Program-made: the position numbers and the translations under genes
Part shown: positions 1-7,285 of the stretch, piece after piece
How positions within the stretch are numbered: position 1 is the stretch's first letter
Layout: the number at the start of each line of letters is the position of its first letter
Assembly (NCBI GenBank): GCA_023264755.1
Contig: JAHFVB010000023.1
Span: forward strand, 1 to 18,152
Length of the DNA: 18,152 bases
Reading direction: 5' to 3'
DNA from: Mycobacterium sp.
Lineage (GTDB): Bacteria > Actinomycetota > Actinomycetes > Mycobacteriales > Mycobacteriaceae
Notes under the pieces: model-generated
What the model saw: only the letters and a program-made list of their open reading frames with translations
What the model was told of the DNA's origin: nothing
Database searches by the model: none

Positions 1-1814
1 TCACCCAGGAGATCGTGTATCCGCGGGTGCATCCCGCTCCGATGGAAACCTGCGGCGCGGTGGCCGATCTCGACCCGGTGAGCGGCAAGTTGACCCTGTG
101 GTCGACGACGCAGGCGCCGCACGCCCACCGGACGCTGTACGCGTTGGTGGCCGGGCTGCCGGAACACAAGATCCGCATCGTCTCCCCCGACATCGGCGGC
201 GGTTTCGGCAACAAGGTCCCGATCTATCCCGGCTACGTGTGCGCCATCGTGGCGTCGCTGATACTCGGCAAGCCGGTCAAGTGGATGGAGGATCGCAGCG
301 AGAACCTGACGTGCACCGGGTTCGCGCGGGACTACATCATGGTCGGCGACATCGCGGCGACCAGGGACGGCAAGATCCTCGCGATCCGGTCCCACGTGCT
401 GGCCGACCACGGCGCCTTCAACGGCACTGCGGCCCCGGTGAAGTACCCGGCGGGCTTCTTCGGGGTCTTCACCGGAAGCTACGACATCGAGGCCGCGTAT
501 TGCCACATGACCGCCGTCTACACGAACAAGGCCCCCGGCGGCGTGGCGTACGCCTGTTCGTTCCGCATCACCGAGGCGGTGTACTTCGTCGAGCGCCTGG
601 TGGACTGTCTGGCCCAGGAGCTCGAACTGGATCCGGCTGAACTCCGGCTGCGAAACCTGCTGCGGCCCGAGCAATTCCCGTACCGGTCCAAGACCGGCTG
701 GGAGTACGACTCCGGGGACTACGAGACCACGATGCGGCTGGCGATGGACATGATCGGCTACGACGCCTTGCGCGCCGAGCAGGCCGAGAAGCGCACCCGC
801 GGGGAACTGATGGGCATCGGGATGTCGTTCTTCACCGAGGCCGTCGGGGCGGGGCCGCGCAAGGACATGGACATCCTGGGGCTCGGCATGGCCGACGGGT
901 GTGAGCTGCGGGTGCATCCGACGGGCAAGGCCGTGGTCCGGCTGTCCGTGCAGTCGCAGGGCCAGGGCCACGAGACCACCTTCGCGCAGATCGTCGCCGA
1001 GGAACTCGGCATCCCGCCCGCCGACATCGACGTCGTCCACGGCGACACCGACCAAACCCCGTTCGGGCTGGGTACCTACGGCAGCCGTTCCACCCCGGTG
1101 TCGGGTGCGGCCGCGGCGCTGGTGGCCCGCAAGATCAGGGACAAGGCCAAGATCATCGCCTCGGGCATGTTGGAGGTCAGCGTCGCCGACCTGGACTGGG
1201 AGAAGGGATCGTTCCACGTCAAGGGCGACCCGACGGCGTCGGTGACCATCCAGGACATCGCCATGCGCGCGCATGGCGCCGGTGACCTTCCGGAGGGGAT
1301 CGAAGGCGGGTTGGATGCCCAGATCTGTTACAACCCGGTCAATCTCACCTATCCCTACGGGGCGTACTTCTGTGTCGTCGACATCGATCCCGGCACTGCC
1401 GTGGTGACGGTGCGCCGCTTCCTGGCCGTCGACGACTGCGGCACCAGGATCAATCCGATGATCATCGAGGGTCAGGTGCACGGAGGGCTCACCGACGGCA
1501 TCGGGATGGCGCTGATGGAGATGATCGCGTTCGACGAGGACGGCAACTGCCTCGGCGGGTCGCTGATGGACTATCTCATCCCGACCGCGATGGAGGTTCC
1601 GCACTTCGAGACCGGGCATACCGTCACCCCCTCGCCGCACCATCCGATCGGAGCCAAGGGCATCGGCGAGTCGGCGACCGTCGGATCGCCGCCCGCGATC
1701 GTCAACGCGGTGGTGGATGCGTTGGCGCCGTTCGGAGTTCGGCATGCGGACATGCCGCTGACACCGTCTCGGGTGTGGGAGGCGATGCAGGGCCGGGCGA
1801 CCCCACCCATCTGA
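1..1814 (+). CDS. coxL: Carbon monoxide dehydrogenase (form I) large subunit CoxL, 5' truncated by window edge
   Basis: This is the molybdopterin-binding catalytic subunit of aerobic CO dehydrogenase, which oxidises CO to CO2 at a Mo-S-Cu centre. The reading frame is open from base 3 and continues upstream out of the window. About 603 residues are visible, against roughly 800 for the family, so about the first quarter is missing. The loop AYACSFR (bases 546-566, Cys codon 555-557) matches the AYxCSFR signature of form I enzymes, whose Cys binds copper; form II and other xanthine-oxidase relatives lack it. The motif GAKGIGE near the C-terminus (Glu codon 1668-1670) supplies the catalytic glutamate of the xanthine oxidase family. 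The QSQGQGHET and GTYGSRS segments fit cofactor-binding loops. The stop overlaps the next gene's start by one base. The coxM and coxS partners should lie upstream, outside the window. Confidence 0.95.
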   Translation, partial: TQEIVYPRVHPAPMETCGAVADLDPVSGKLTLWSTTQAPHAHRTLYALVAGLPEHKIRIVSPDIGGGFGNKVPIYPGYVCAIVASLILGKPVKWMEDRSENLTCTGFARDYIMVGDIAATRDGKILAIRSHVLADHGAFNGTAAPVKYPAGFFGVFTGSYDIEAAYCHMTAVYTNKAPGGVAYACSFRITEAVYFVERLVDCLAQELELDPAELRLRNLLRPEQFPYRSKTGWEYDSGDYETTMRLAMDMIGYDALRAEQAEKRTRGELMGIGMSFFTEAVGAGPRKDMDILGLGMADGCELRVHPTGKAVVRLSVQSQGQGHETTFAQIVAEELGIPPADIDVVHGDTDQTPFGLGTYGSRSTPVSGAAAALVARKIRDKAKIIASGMLEVSVADLDWEKGSFHVKGDPTASVTIQDIAMRAHGAGDLPEGIEGGLDAQICYNPVNLTYPYGAYFCVVDIDPGTAVVTVRRFLAVDDCGTRINPMIIEGQVHGGLTDGIGMALMEMIAFDEDGNCLGGSLMDYLIPTAMEVPHFETGHTVTPSPHHPIGAKGIGESATVGSPPAIVNAVVDALAPFGVRHADMPLTPSRVWEAMQGRATPPI

Positions 1815-2737
1815 TGAGCACTCCGATGACGATGTCCGAACGCGCTGCGCAACTGACGCTGGCGCGGACGCCCTTCGTGCATGCCACGGTGGTGCGGGCC
1901 CAGCCGCCCAGCTCGGCGCATCCGGGTGATGAGGCAATCCTGCTGTCCGACGGCACGATCGAGGGTTTCGTCGGCGGTCAGTGTGCGCAGAACTCGGTGC
2001 GCAAGGCGGCACTGGGGGCGCTTCAGGCGGGGGAGAGCGTGCTGCTGCGGGTGCTGCCCGACGGGGACGTGCACTTCCCCGAGGCGCCCGGCGCCTGCGT
2101 CGTCGTGAACCCGTGCCTGTCGGGCGGGGCACTGGAGATCTTCCTGGTGCCGCAGGTGCCACCGCCGCTCATCCGGATAGCCGGGGCGACGCCGATCGCC
2201 GACGCGTTGGCGGGATTGTGCGGGAACCTCGGCTACGCAACGGTCAGGGCCGAGGTGGGCGATGCGACGGGCGGGTGCGGTGACGCCGACGCCGGCCTGA
2301 CCGGTGCCACGGCGGTGGTGATCGCCAGCCACGGCGGGCCCGAGGCCGAACTGATCCGCGCCGCACTTGATGCCGGGGTGGGCTTCATCGGGTTGGTAGC
2401 CAGCAGGATTCGCGGCGAGTCGGTGCTGACCGCGCTCGAGTTGACGGACGCCGAGCGGGCCAGGGTGCACACCCCCGTCGGGTTGTCCATCGGAGCGAAG
2501 ACGCCCGCCGAGATCGCGGTGTCCATCCTCGCCGAGGTCATCGCCGCGATTCGCGTGGAGGGGCTGACGTCGACCGGTCGCCTCCCGTCGCCGCCGCAAC
2601 TGGTGACGGACCCGGTGTGTGGCATGACCGTCGTGGTCGGGCCGGCGACCCCGCATGCGTCCGCGGCCGGAGTCGAACACTGGTTCTGCAGCACGGCGTG
2701 CCGGGCCACGTTCGCGGCCGCAGGCGTCGACTCGTGA
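1814..2737 (+). CDS. XdhC/CoxI family Mo-cofactor maturation protein with C-terminal YHS domain
   Basis: This 307-residue protein is probably a CO dehydrogenase maturation factor; XdhC-family proteins bind molybdenum cofactor and help its sulfuration and insertion. The start ATG at 1814 shares its A with the coxL TGA stop, so the two are translationally coupled; an upstream in-frame start at 1775 would overlap coxL and is less likely. The N-terminal XdhC/CoxI region contains DGTIEGFVGGQC, with the conserved Cys at about residue 57. The middle is the XdhC C-terminal Rossmann domain, with ATAVVIASHGGPEAE and the family's GLSIGAKTPAEIAVSI stretch. The last 43 residues or so (about 265-307) form a YHS-type metal-binding domain, with DPVCGM and FCSTACRATF. 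That domain is not part of a standard XdhC protein. It could be CoxF- or CoxI-equivalent, and I cannot tell which. Confidence 0.88.
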   Translation: MSTPMTMSERAAQLTLARTPFVHATVVRAQPPSSAHPGDEAILLSDGTIEGFVGGQCAQNSVRKAALGALQAGESVLLRVLPDGDVHFPEAPGACVVVNPCLSGGALEIFLVPQVPPPLIRIAGATPIADALAGLCGNLGYATVRAEVGDATGGCGDADAGLTGATAVVIASHGGPEAELIRAALDAGVGFIGLVASRIRGESVLTALELTDAERARVHTPVGLSIGAKTPAEIAVSILAEVIAAIRVEGLTSTGRLPSPPQLVTDPVCGMTVVVGPATPHASAAGVEHWFCSTACRATFAAAGVDS

Positions 2738-2780
2738 GCCTGGCCCGGGCTACCGGTAGAGCGTTGGGATCGGTGGCGCG

Positions 2781-3665
2781 GTGAGTGAGCCGTTCGCCGA
2801 CGTCGACGCCGTGGTGCGGCGGTTCGATGCAGAGGACTATCTGCTCGACGAGGGTACGGCCGCGGCCATCTACCTGGCCGTCACCCTGGGCCGTCCGCTG
2901 CTGCTGGAGGGTGAGCCGGGAGTCGGCAAGACGACGGCGGCCAAAACCCTGTCCGTAGTGCTCAATTCACCTCTGATCAGGTTGCAGTGCTATGAGGGGC
3001 TGACGGCCGCGGAGGCACTCTACGACTGGAACTATCAGCGTCAGCTGCTGGGCATCCGACTCGCCGAGGCCAACGGTACCGGGCTGGCCGAGGCCGACCT
3101 GTACACCGAGGCCTACCTGGTGGACCGCCCGATCCTGCAATGCGTGCGCTACCGCGGACCCACCCCACCGGTGTTGCTGATCGACGAAATCGACCGTGCG
3201 GACGACGAATTCGAGGCACTGCTCCTGGAGTTCCTCGGCGAGGCGACGGTGACCATCCCCGAGCTCGGCACCTTCGCCGCCGAACGTCCGCCCGTCACGG
3301 TGCTGACGTCGAACCGCAGCCGCGATCTCCACGACGCCCTGCGCAGGCGTTGTCTGTACCACTGGATCGACTATCCCGAACCGGGTCGAGCCGTCGACAT
3401 CGTTCGGCGCACGGTGCCGGGCGCCACCACGCCGTTGATCGAACGCGCGACCCAATTCGTCATCAGCACCAGGAATCTCGACCTGGACAAGCCGCCAGGG
3501 GTGGCCGAGACCATCGACTGGGTGGCCGCGCTGCACGCCCTCGGCGTCACCGAACTCGTGGCCGACCAGAGCCGGCAGAGCTTGGCCAGCCTGGGCGCGC
3601 TGGCGAAGACGCCGGACGACAGCAGGCTGATCAGCGACGCATTCGCCGAATACCAAACGGGATGA
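2781..3665 (+). CDS. coxD: MoxR-type AAA+ ATPase CoxD
   Basis: The 294-residue protein is the AAA+ ATPase that, with CoxE, is known from Oligotropha (Afipia) work to be needed for building the CuSMoO2 site of CO dehydrogenase. Visible motifs are Walker A GEPGVGKT (residues 44-51), Walker B VLLIDEID (131-138), a sensor-1 Asn in LTSNRSRD (about 178) and an Arg-rich segment DALRRRC (about 186-191). The start is the GTG at 2781, 43 bases after the upstream stop; no in-frame alternative lies closer and no strong ribosome site is visible. It sits between the XdhC-like gene and coxG, and coxE is two genes downstream. Pairing a MoxR ATPase with a VWA protein is a standard chaperone arrangement. It is a cytoplasmic protein. 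Confidence 0.93.
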   Translation: MSEPFADVDAVVRRFDAEDYLLDEGTAAAIYLAVTLGRPLLLEGEPGVGKTTAAKTLSVVLNSPLIRLQCYEGLTAAEALYDWNYQRQLLGIRLAEANGTGLAEADLYTEAYLVDRPILQCVRYRGPTPPVLLIDEIDRADDEFEALLLEFLGEATVTIPELGTFAAERPPVTVLTSNRSRDLHDALRRRCLYHWIDYPEPGRAVDIVRRTVPGATTPLIERATQFVISTRNLDLDKPPGVAETIDWVAALHALGVTELVADQSRQSLASLGALAKTPDDSRLISDAFAEYQTG

Positions 3666-3678
3666 GAGGAATCCGCCA

Positions 3679-4362
3679 ATGAAGATCGCCAATGAGTTCG
3701 TCGTCAGCGCCCCCATCGAGGAGGCCTGGGACGTGCTCGTCGACCTCGAGCAGGTGATTCCGTTGATGCCCGGCGCGCAGCTGACCGGCCACGACGGGGA
3801 TGACGTGCTCGGCAAGGTCAAGATCAAGGTCGGCCCGGTGACCAGCGAGTTCAACGGCAAGGTGCACTTCGTCGAGCGTGATCGAGCGCAGCGCCGGGCG
3901 GTCATCGACGCCAAGGGCAAGGAAGCCCGCGGGACGGGCAACGCGGCGGCCACGGTCACCGCGGTGCTGCACGAAGCCGGGGCCCAGACCAGAGTCACCG
4001 TCGACACCGACCTCAAGATCGTCGGCAAGCTGGCGCAGTTCGGCAGTGGCATGCTGCAACAGGTTTCGGAGAAGTTGCTCGGCCAGTTCGTCGAGTCACT
4101 CGAGGCCAAGCTGGCCGGTTCCGGTTCCGGCTCCGGCGAACCGGCGGACACCGCTGCGGTCCTGCCGGATGCGAATGGCCACGCACCGCGGCCGGTGGCG
4201 GCGGTGGCCGAACCCGCTCCCATCGATCTGCTGGACCTCGCCGGGGGAGCGGCGCTTAAGAAGTACGTGCCGCTGGTACTCGGGTTGCTCGCGGCGGCTG
4301 CCGCCCTATTCGTCCTGGGCCGAATGGCATTGGGCAGGCGAGGGGCCCGCAAGCGCAGCTGA
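3679..4362 (+). CDS. coxG: CoxG, SRPBCC-family protein with C-terminal membrane anchor
   Basis: This 227-residue protein begins with an SRPBCC/CoxG lipid-binding fold (about 1-145; typical opening MKIANEFVVSAPIEEAWDVL and the stretch LMPGAQLTG). A low-complexity Gly/Ser/Pro/Ala linker follows (about 146-190), then one hydrophobic helix (about 196-216) and a basic tail, GRRGARKRS. This layout puts the fold in the cytoplasm, tethered to the membrane. CoxG has been reported in mycobacteria to bind menaquinone and link CO dehydrogenase to the respiratory chain, which fits the architecture. The ATG at 3679 has a purine-rich site (GAGAGGA, 3664-3670) 8 bases upstream and lies 13 bases after the coxD stop. 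coxE starts 7 bases downstream, so co-translation is likely. Confidence 0.93.
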   Translation: MKIANEFVVSAPIEEAWDVLVDLEQVIPLMPGAQLTGHDGDDVLGKVKIKVGPVTSEFNGKVHFVERDRAQRRAVIDAKGKEARGTGNAAATVTAVLHEAGAQTRVTVDTDLKIVGKLAQFGSGMLQQVSEKLLGQFVESLEAKLAGSGSGSGEPADTAAVLPDANGHAPRPVAAVAEPAPIDLLDLAGGAALKKYVPLVLGLLAAAAALFVLGRMALGRRGARKRS

Positions 4363-4369
4363 GTTCGCG

Positions 4370-5572
4370 GTGAGCGGCCCACTTCTGCTGCGCGGGGTCG
4401 ACCGGGCCGCCCTCGCCGTCGGGCTGGTGGCCACGTTGCGCACCGCAGGCGTCGTGGTGGCGGCCAGCGGTCCGGCGGCCTTCGTGGCCGCGCTGGATCG
4501 GCTGGACCCACGCTCGCGCAGTGGGCTGTACTGGGCGGCCCGGCTCACGCTCGTCAACCGCGTCGAGGACCTGTCGACGTTCGACGCCGTCATTTCGGCG
4601 CTGCTGGACGCCGGGTTCGGGCTGGATCCACCCAGTCGCAAGTCCAGTCTGGGTACCGACGTCGCAGCGACGCCAGGGGGGAGCCGCGCGCAGGGCGCCA
4701 CACTCGACGGCGGTGGGCTGCCATGGACGACGCGGCCCGGCTCGATCAGCGCGGTGGACTCCGAGCCCGAGGGCGCGACGCTGCCAGAAACTCTGCCCAG
4801 CAGGCTGATCGCGCGGGCGGACGAACCGTTCGACCAGTTCGACGCCGACGACCTGCGCACCATCGGCGAGTGGTTGCAGCGGGCCGAAGCGGGCTGGCCG
4901 CGCCGGGTCAGCCTGCGCCGCGAGTGTCATCGCGGTGGTCGGCGGATCGAGCTGCGGGCCACGCTGCGGGCGGCCAGAACCACTGGTTGGGAGCCCATGC
5001 GGTTGGTCCGATCGCGCAGGCAACGCCGGCCCCGCCGGGTGGTGCTGGTGTGCGACGTCAGCAGGTCGATGCAGCCCTATGCCACCATCTACCTGCACCT
5101 GATGCGGGCAGCGGCGTTGCGCAGCAGGGGAGTTCGCCCAGAGGTCTTCGCCTTCTCCACGTCGTTGACCCGCCTGACCGCGGCGTTGTCCCACCGTAGC
5201 GCCGACGTGGCGCTGGCCCGGGCCAACGACAAGGTCGTCGACCGATACGGCGGAACGCACCTTGGTCGGTCGGTGGCCGCGCTGTTGGCCGCCCCGCACG
5301 GCAATGTGTTGCGCGGCGCAGTGGTCGTGATTGCCTCCGACGGTTGGGATTCCGATGCGCCGGAAGTGCTGGGGCGGGCGATGGCGCGCCTGCGTCGACG
5401 CGCGGAGCTGGTGGTGTGGCTCAACCCGCGGGCAGCGAGGCCCGGCTTCGAGCCGTCGACGGGCGCGATGGCCGCCGCCCTGCCGTACTGCGACGTGTTC
5501 CTGCCGGCCCAATCGCTGACCGGCTTGCGCGCACTCTTCGAGGTGCTCAGCGGGAGTGCTGCAGATAGTTGA
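4370..5572 (+). CDS. coxE: VWA domain-containing CO dehydrogenase maturation protein CoxE
   Basis: The 400-residue protein matches the CoxE family, the von Willebrand A partner of CoxD in maturing the copper-molybdenum site. The N-terminal half (1-215) is helical and Arg-rich with a variable Gly/Ser/Pro segment (about 98-145). The VWA domain starts near residue 222 with VVLVCDVSRSM, giving a complete MIDAS DxSxS (Asp229, Ser231, Ser233). The later parts YGGTHLG (MIDAS Thr) and VVIASDGWD are also present. The GTG at 4370 is chosen because it lies just after the coxG stop and before the first conserved region; the frame is open far upstream but overlaps coxG. No ribosome site is obvious, so translational coupling to coxG is inferred. 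Its 3' end overlaps the convergent TetR gene by 26 bases. Confidence 0.92.
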   Translation: MSGPLLLRGVDRAALAVGLVATLRTAGVVVAASGPAAFVAALDRLDPRSRSGLYWAARLTLVNRVEDLSTFDAVISALLDAGFGLDPPSRKSSLGTDVAATPGGSRAQGATLDGGGLPWTTRPGSISAVDSEPEGATLPETLPSRLIARADEPFDQFDADDLRTIGEWLQRAEAGWPRRVSLRRECHRGGRRIELRATLRAARTTGWEPMRLVRSRRQRRPRRVVLVCDVSRSMQPYATIYLHLMRAAALRSRGVRPEVFAFSTSLTRLTAALSHRSADVALARANDKVVDRYGGTHLGRSVAALLAAPHGNVLRGAVVVIASDGWDSDAPEVLGRAMARLRRRAELVVWLNPRAARPGFEPSTGAMAAALPYCDVFLPAQSLTGLRALFEVLSGSAADS

Positions 5573-6209
5573 CGATCGCGTTGGTCAGCCCGTGCCGGGC
5601 CAGGTCCAGGTCGTAGAACGACCCGAGCTGGCGTTCGGAGACGAGGCCGCGCATCGCGCCCGGGATGAACGAGGCGACCTCGCGGACACGTTCGGGGTCG
5701 ACGTCGACGTCGGCGAAGGCCAGTTGGCAGGCCTCGATCCAGCTGCGTCCCCACGATAGGAGCTCGGCCGCGGTCTTCGGGTAGAGCCGCTCCAGTTCGG
5801 CACCGTCGCGGGGCAGGGCGGCCCGCAGCGTCTCGATCGCCCGCGAGTCCGGGGCGCTGAGCCCGTCGAAGAGCAGCTCGATGATGGCCGCGACGCGCTC
5901 CCGAAGCGGGGTGGCGGGGGTGGGGTGTGACGTACCGGTGAGCGTCTGCGCGAAGCGTCCGGGGGTGAGTTGGCCGCGGTGTTCCGCGGTGCGCCGCAGC
6001 ACGGCCGCCCAGAGCCCGTCGATGTCGCCGAACTGGTATTTGATCGCGCCCCAGGTGGCGCCCGCGTCCTTGGCTATTCGGTTGGCGGAGGCCGCGCCCA
6101 CGTCACCGCTGGCCAGCGCGCGCAGCGCGGCGTCGAGCACGCCGTCCCTGGTGGCTTGACCGCGGCGGTTGGTCCGGCGGACCGGCAGCTCGAGTTCAGG
6201 CTGGGACAC
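5547..6209 (-). CDS. TetR/AcrR family transcriptional regulator
   Basis: This 220-residue protein has a typical TetR N-terminal helix-turn-helix (about 15-62: TRDGVLDAALRALASGD, then IAKDAGATWGAIKYQFGDIDGL) and a helical ligand-binding half. The GTG at 6209 is preferred. The frame also offers an ATG at 6248 and a TTG at 6254, but these would overlap the start of the divergent Rieske gene, leaving no room for a promoter. It is divergent from the Rieske/dehydrogenase operon and convergent with coxE, so it most likely controls the former and itself. An imperfect palindrome at 6215-6238 is a candidate operator. The ligand is unknown. The overlap with coxE at 5547-5572 leaves no room for a terminator between the two. 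Confidence 0.88.
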   Translation of the reverse strand: MSQPELELPVRRTNRRGQATRDGVLDAALRALASGDVGAASANRIAKDAGATWGAIKYQFGDIDGLWAAVLRRTAEHRGQLTPGRFAQTLTGTSHPTPATPLRERVAAIIELLFDGLSAPDSRAIETLRAALPRDGAELERLYPKTAAELLSWGRSWIEACQLAFADVDVDPERVREVASFIPGAMRGLVSERQLGSFYDLDLARHGLTNAIVNYLQHSR

Positions 6210-6214
6210 TTGAC

Positions 6215-6238
6215 GAATAATAGAACCCTCTGTGATTC
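6215..6238. promoter_or_regulatory. Candidate TetR operator in the TetR/Rieske divergent promoter
   Basis: The 24 bases form an imperfect palindrome: the left half (GAATAATAGAAC) agrees with the reverse complement of the right half at 8 of 12 positions. It lies between the TetR start (6209) and the Rieske ATG (6247), and it covers an AATAAT box (6216-6221) that could be the Rieske -10 element. Binding here would block transcription in both directions, as usual for divergent TetR regulators. The function is inferred from position and symmetry only. Confidence 0.45.
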
Positions 6239-6246
6239 TTGTCGAC

Positions 6247-7278
6247 ATGGCCAAACCGCCGCTTTCGATGAAGCCGACCGGGTGGTTTCAGGTCGCCTGG
6301 TCGGACGAAGTCGGCATTGGCGACGTCCACCGGATGAAGTATTTCGATCGCGAACTGATCGCCTGGCGCGCGCAGTCCGGCCGGGTGACGGTCATGGACG
6401 CCTACTGCGAACACCTCGGCGCGCACCTCGGGTACGGCGGACACGTCGAGGGCGAGGTCATCGAATGCCCCTTCCACGGCTGGCAGTGGGACTCCGAGGG
6501 CCGCAACGTCTGCATCCCCTACGAGCCGCGGCCCAATCGCGGCCGACGCATGCGGACCCATCCCGTCGCCGAGCTCAACGAGTCCATCTACATGTGGCAC
6601 GACGTCGAAGGCCGCGAGCCGTTCTTCGAGGCCCCGGACGTGTTCGCCAGCTTCGGCGACGGCAGCACCGTCACCGCCTACTACCCGCAGCAGCGCATGT
6701 ATCGCCAAGCCCTCGAAATGCATCCGCAGTACGTGCTCGAAAACGGGGTCGACTTCGCGCATTTCAAGTTCGTCCACGCGACGCCGATCGTCCCGGTGTT
6801 CACTCGCCACGACTTCGCCGCGCCGGTGTCCTACGTCGACTTCACCATCACCTTCGAAGGTGACGACGGACAGAAGATCGAGGACGTCAACAGCGGTGTC
6901 GAGGCCATCAACGGCGGACTCGGCATCGCCGTGACCAAGAGTTGGGGCATGATCGACAACCGGACCATTTCGGCGATCACCCCCGTCGACGAGTTCACCT
7001 CCGACGTGCGGTTCATGGTGTACATCGGCCGCGTGCCCGGCAAGGATTCCCCGCGGGCCGAGCAGAAGGCGCGGGAGTTCGGCGAAGAAGTCATCCGTCA
7101 ATTCACCCAGGACGTCCACATCTGGGCCCACCAGCGCTACTCGGACCCGCCCGCCCTGTCGTCCTCGGAGTACGAGGGTTTCACCGCCATCCGCAAGTGG
7201 GCCATGCAGTTCTACCCGGACGGCCGCGGCGGCAATGCTGCGGACCTCCACACCGCGGCGACCAACGAGAAGGGCTGA
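6247..7278 (+). CDS. Rieske 2Fe-2S non-haem iron oxygenase, KshA-like terminal oxygenase
   Basis: This 343-residue oxygenase has a Rieske cluster motif Cys54-x-His56 and Cys74-x2-His77 (in YCEHLGAH and ECPFHGWQW). Its mononuclear iron site signature is N166-x2-D169-x2-H172-x4-H177 (in ENGVDFAHFKFVH). These mark the oxygenase component of a Rieske hydroxylase/desaturase that needs a separate reductase, which is not encoded nearby. The overall layout resembles mycobacterial KshA-type and related enzymes acting on steroids or other hydrophobic rings; the substrate cannot be read from sequence. The ATG at 6247 is chosen because MAKPPLSMKPTGWFQVAW looks like a natural N-terminus. A GTG at 6232 would add five residues and sits about 10 bases after a possible -10 box, so a leaderless start there is not excluded. 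The next gene starts 7 bases after its stop. Confidence 0.9.
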   Translation: MAKPPLSMKPTGWFQVAWSDEVGIGDVHRMKYFDRELIAWRAQSGRVTVMDAYCEHLGAHLGYGGHVEGEVIECPFHGWQWDSEGRNVCIPYEPRPNRGRRMRTHPVAELNESIYMWHDVEGREPFFEAPDVFASFGDGSTVTAYYPQQRMYRQALEMHPQYVLENGVDFAHFKFVHATPIVPVFTRHDFAAPVSYVDFTITFEGDDGQKIEDVNSGVEAINGGLGIAVTKSWGMIDNRTISAITPVDEFTSDVRFMVYIGRVPGKDSPRAEQKAREFGEEVIRQFTQDVHIWAHQRYSDPPALSSSEYEGFTAIRKWAMQFYPDGRGGNAADLHTAATNEKG

Positions 7279-7285
7279 TGGCCAG

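Noticed and set aside
2967..4511. A 514-codon open frame on the - strand over coxD, coxG and coxE
   Set aside because: It is antisense to three well-supported cox genes; its composition is Arg/Ala/Pro-rich with no motif.
5547..6209. TetR as the regulator of the cox operon
   Set aside because: It is convergent with coxE at the distal end of the operon, while it is divergent from the Rieske operon with a palindrome between; the latter target is far more likely.
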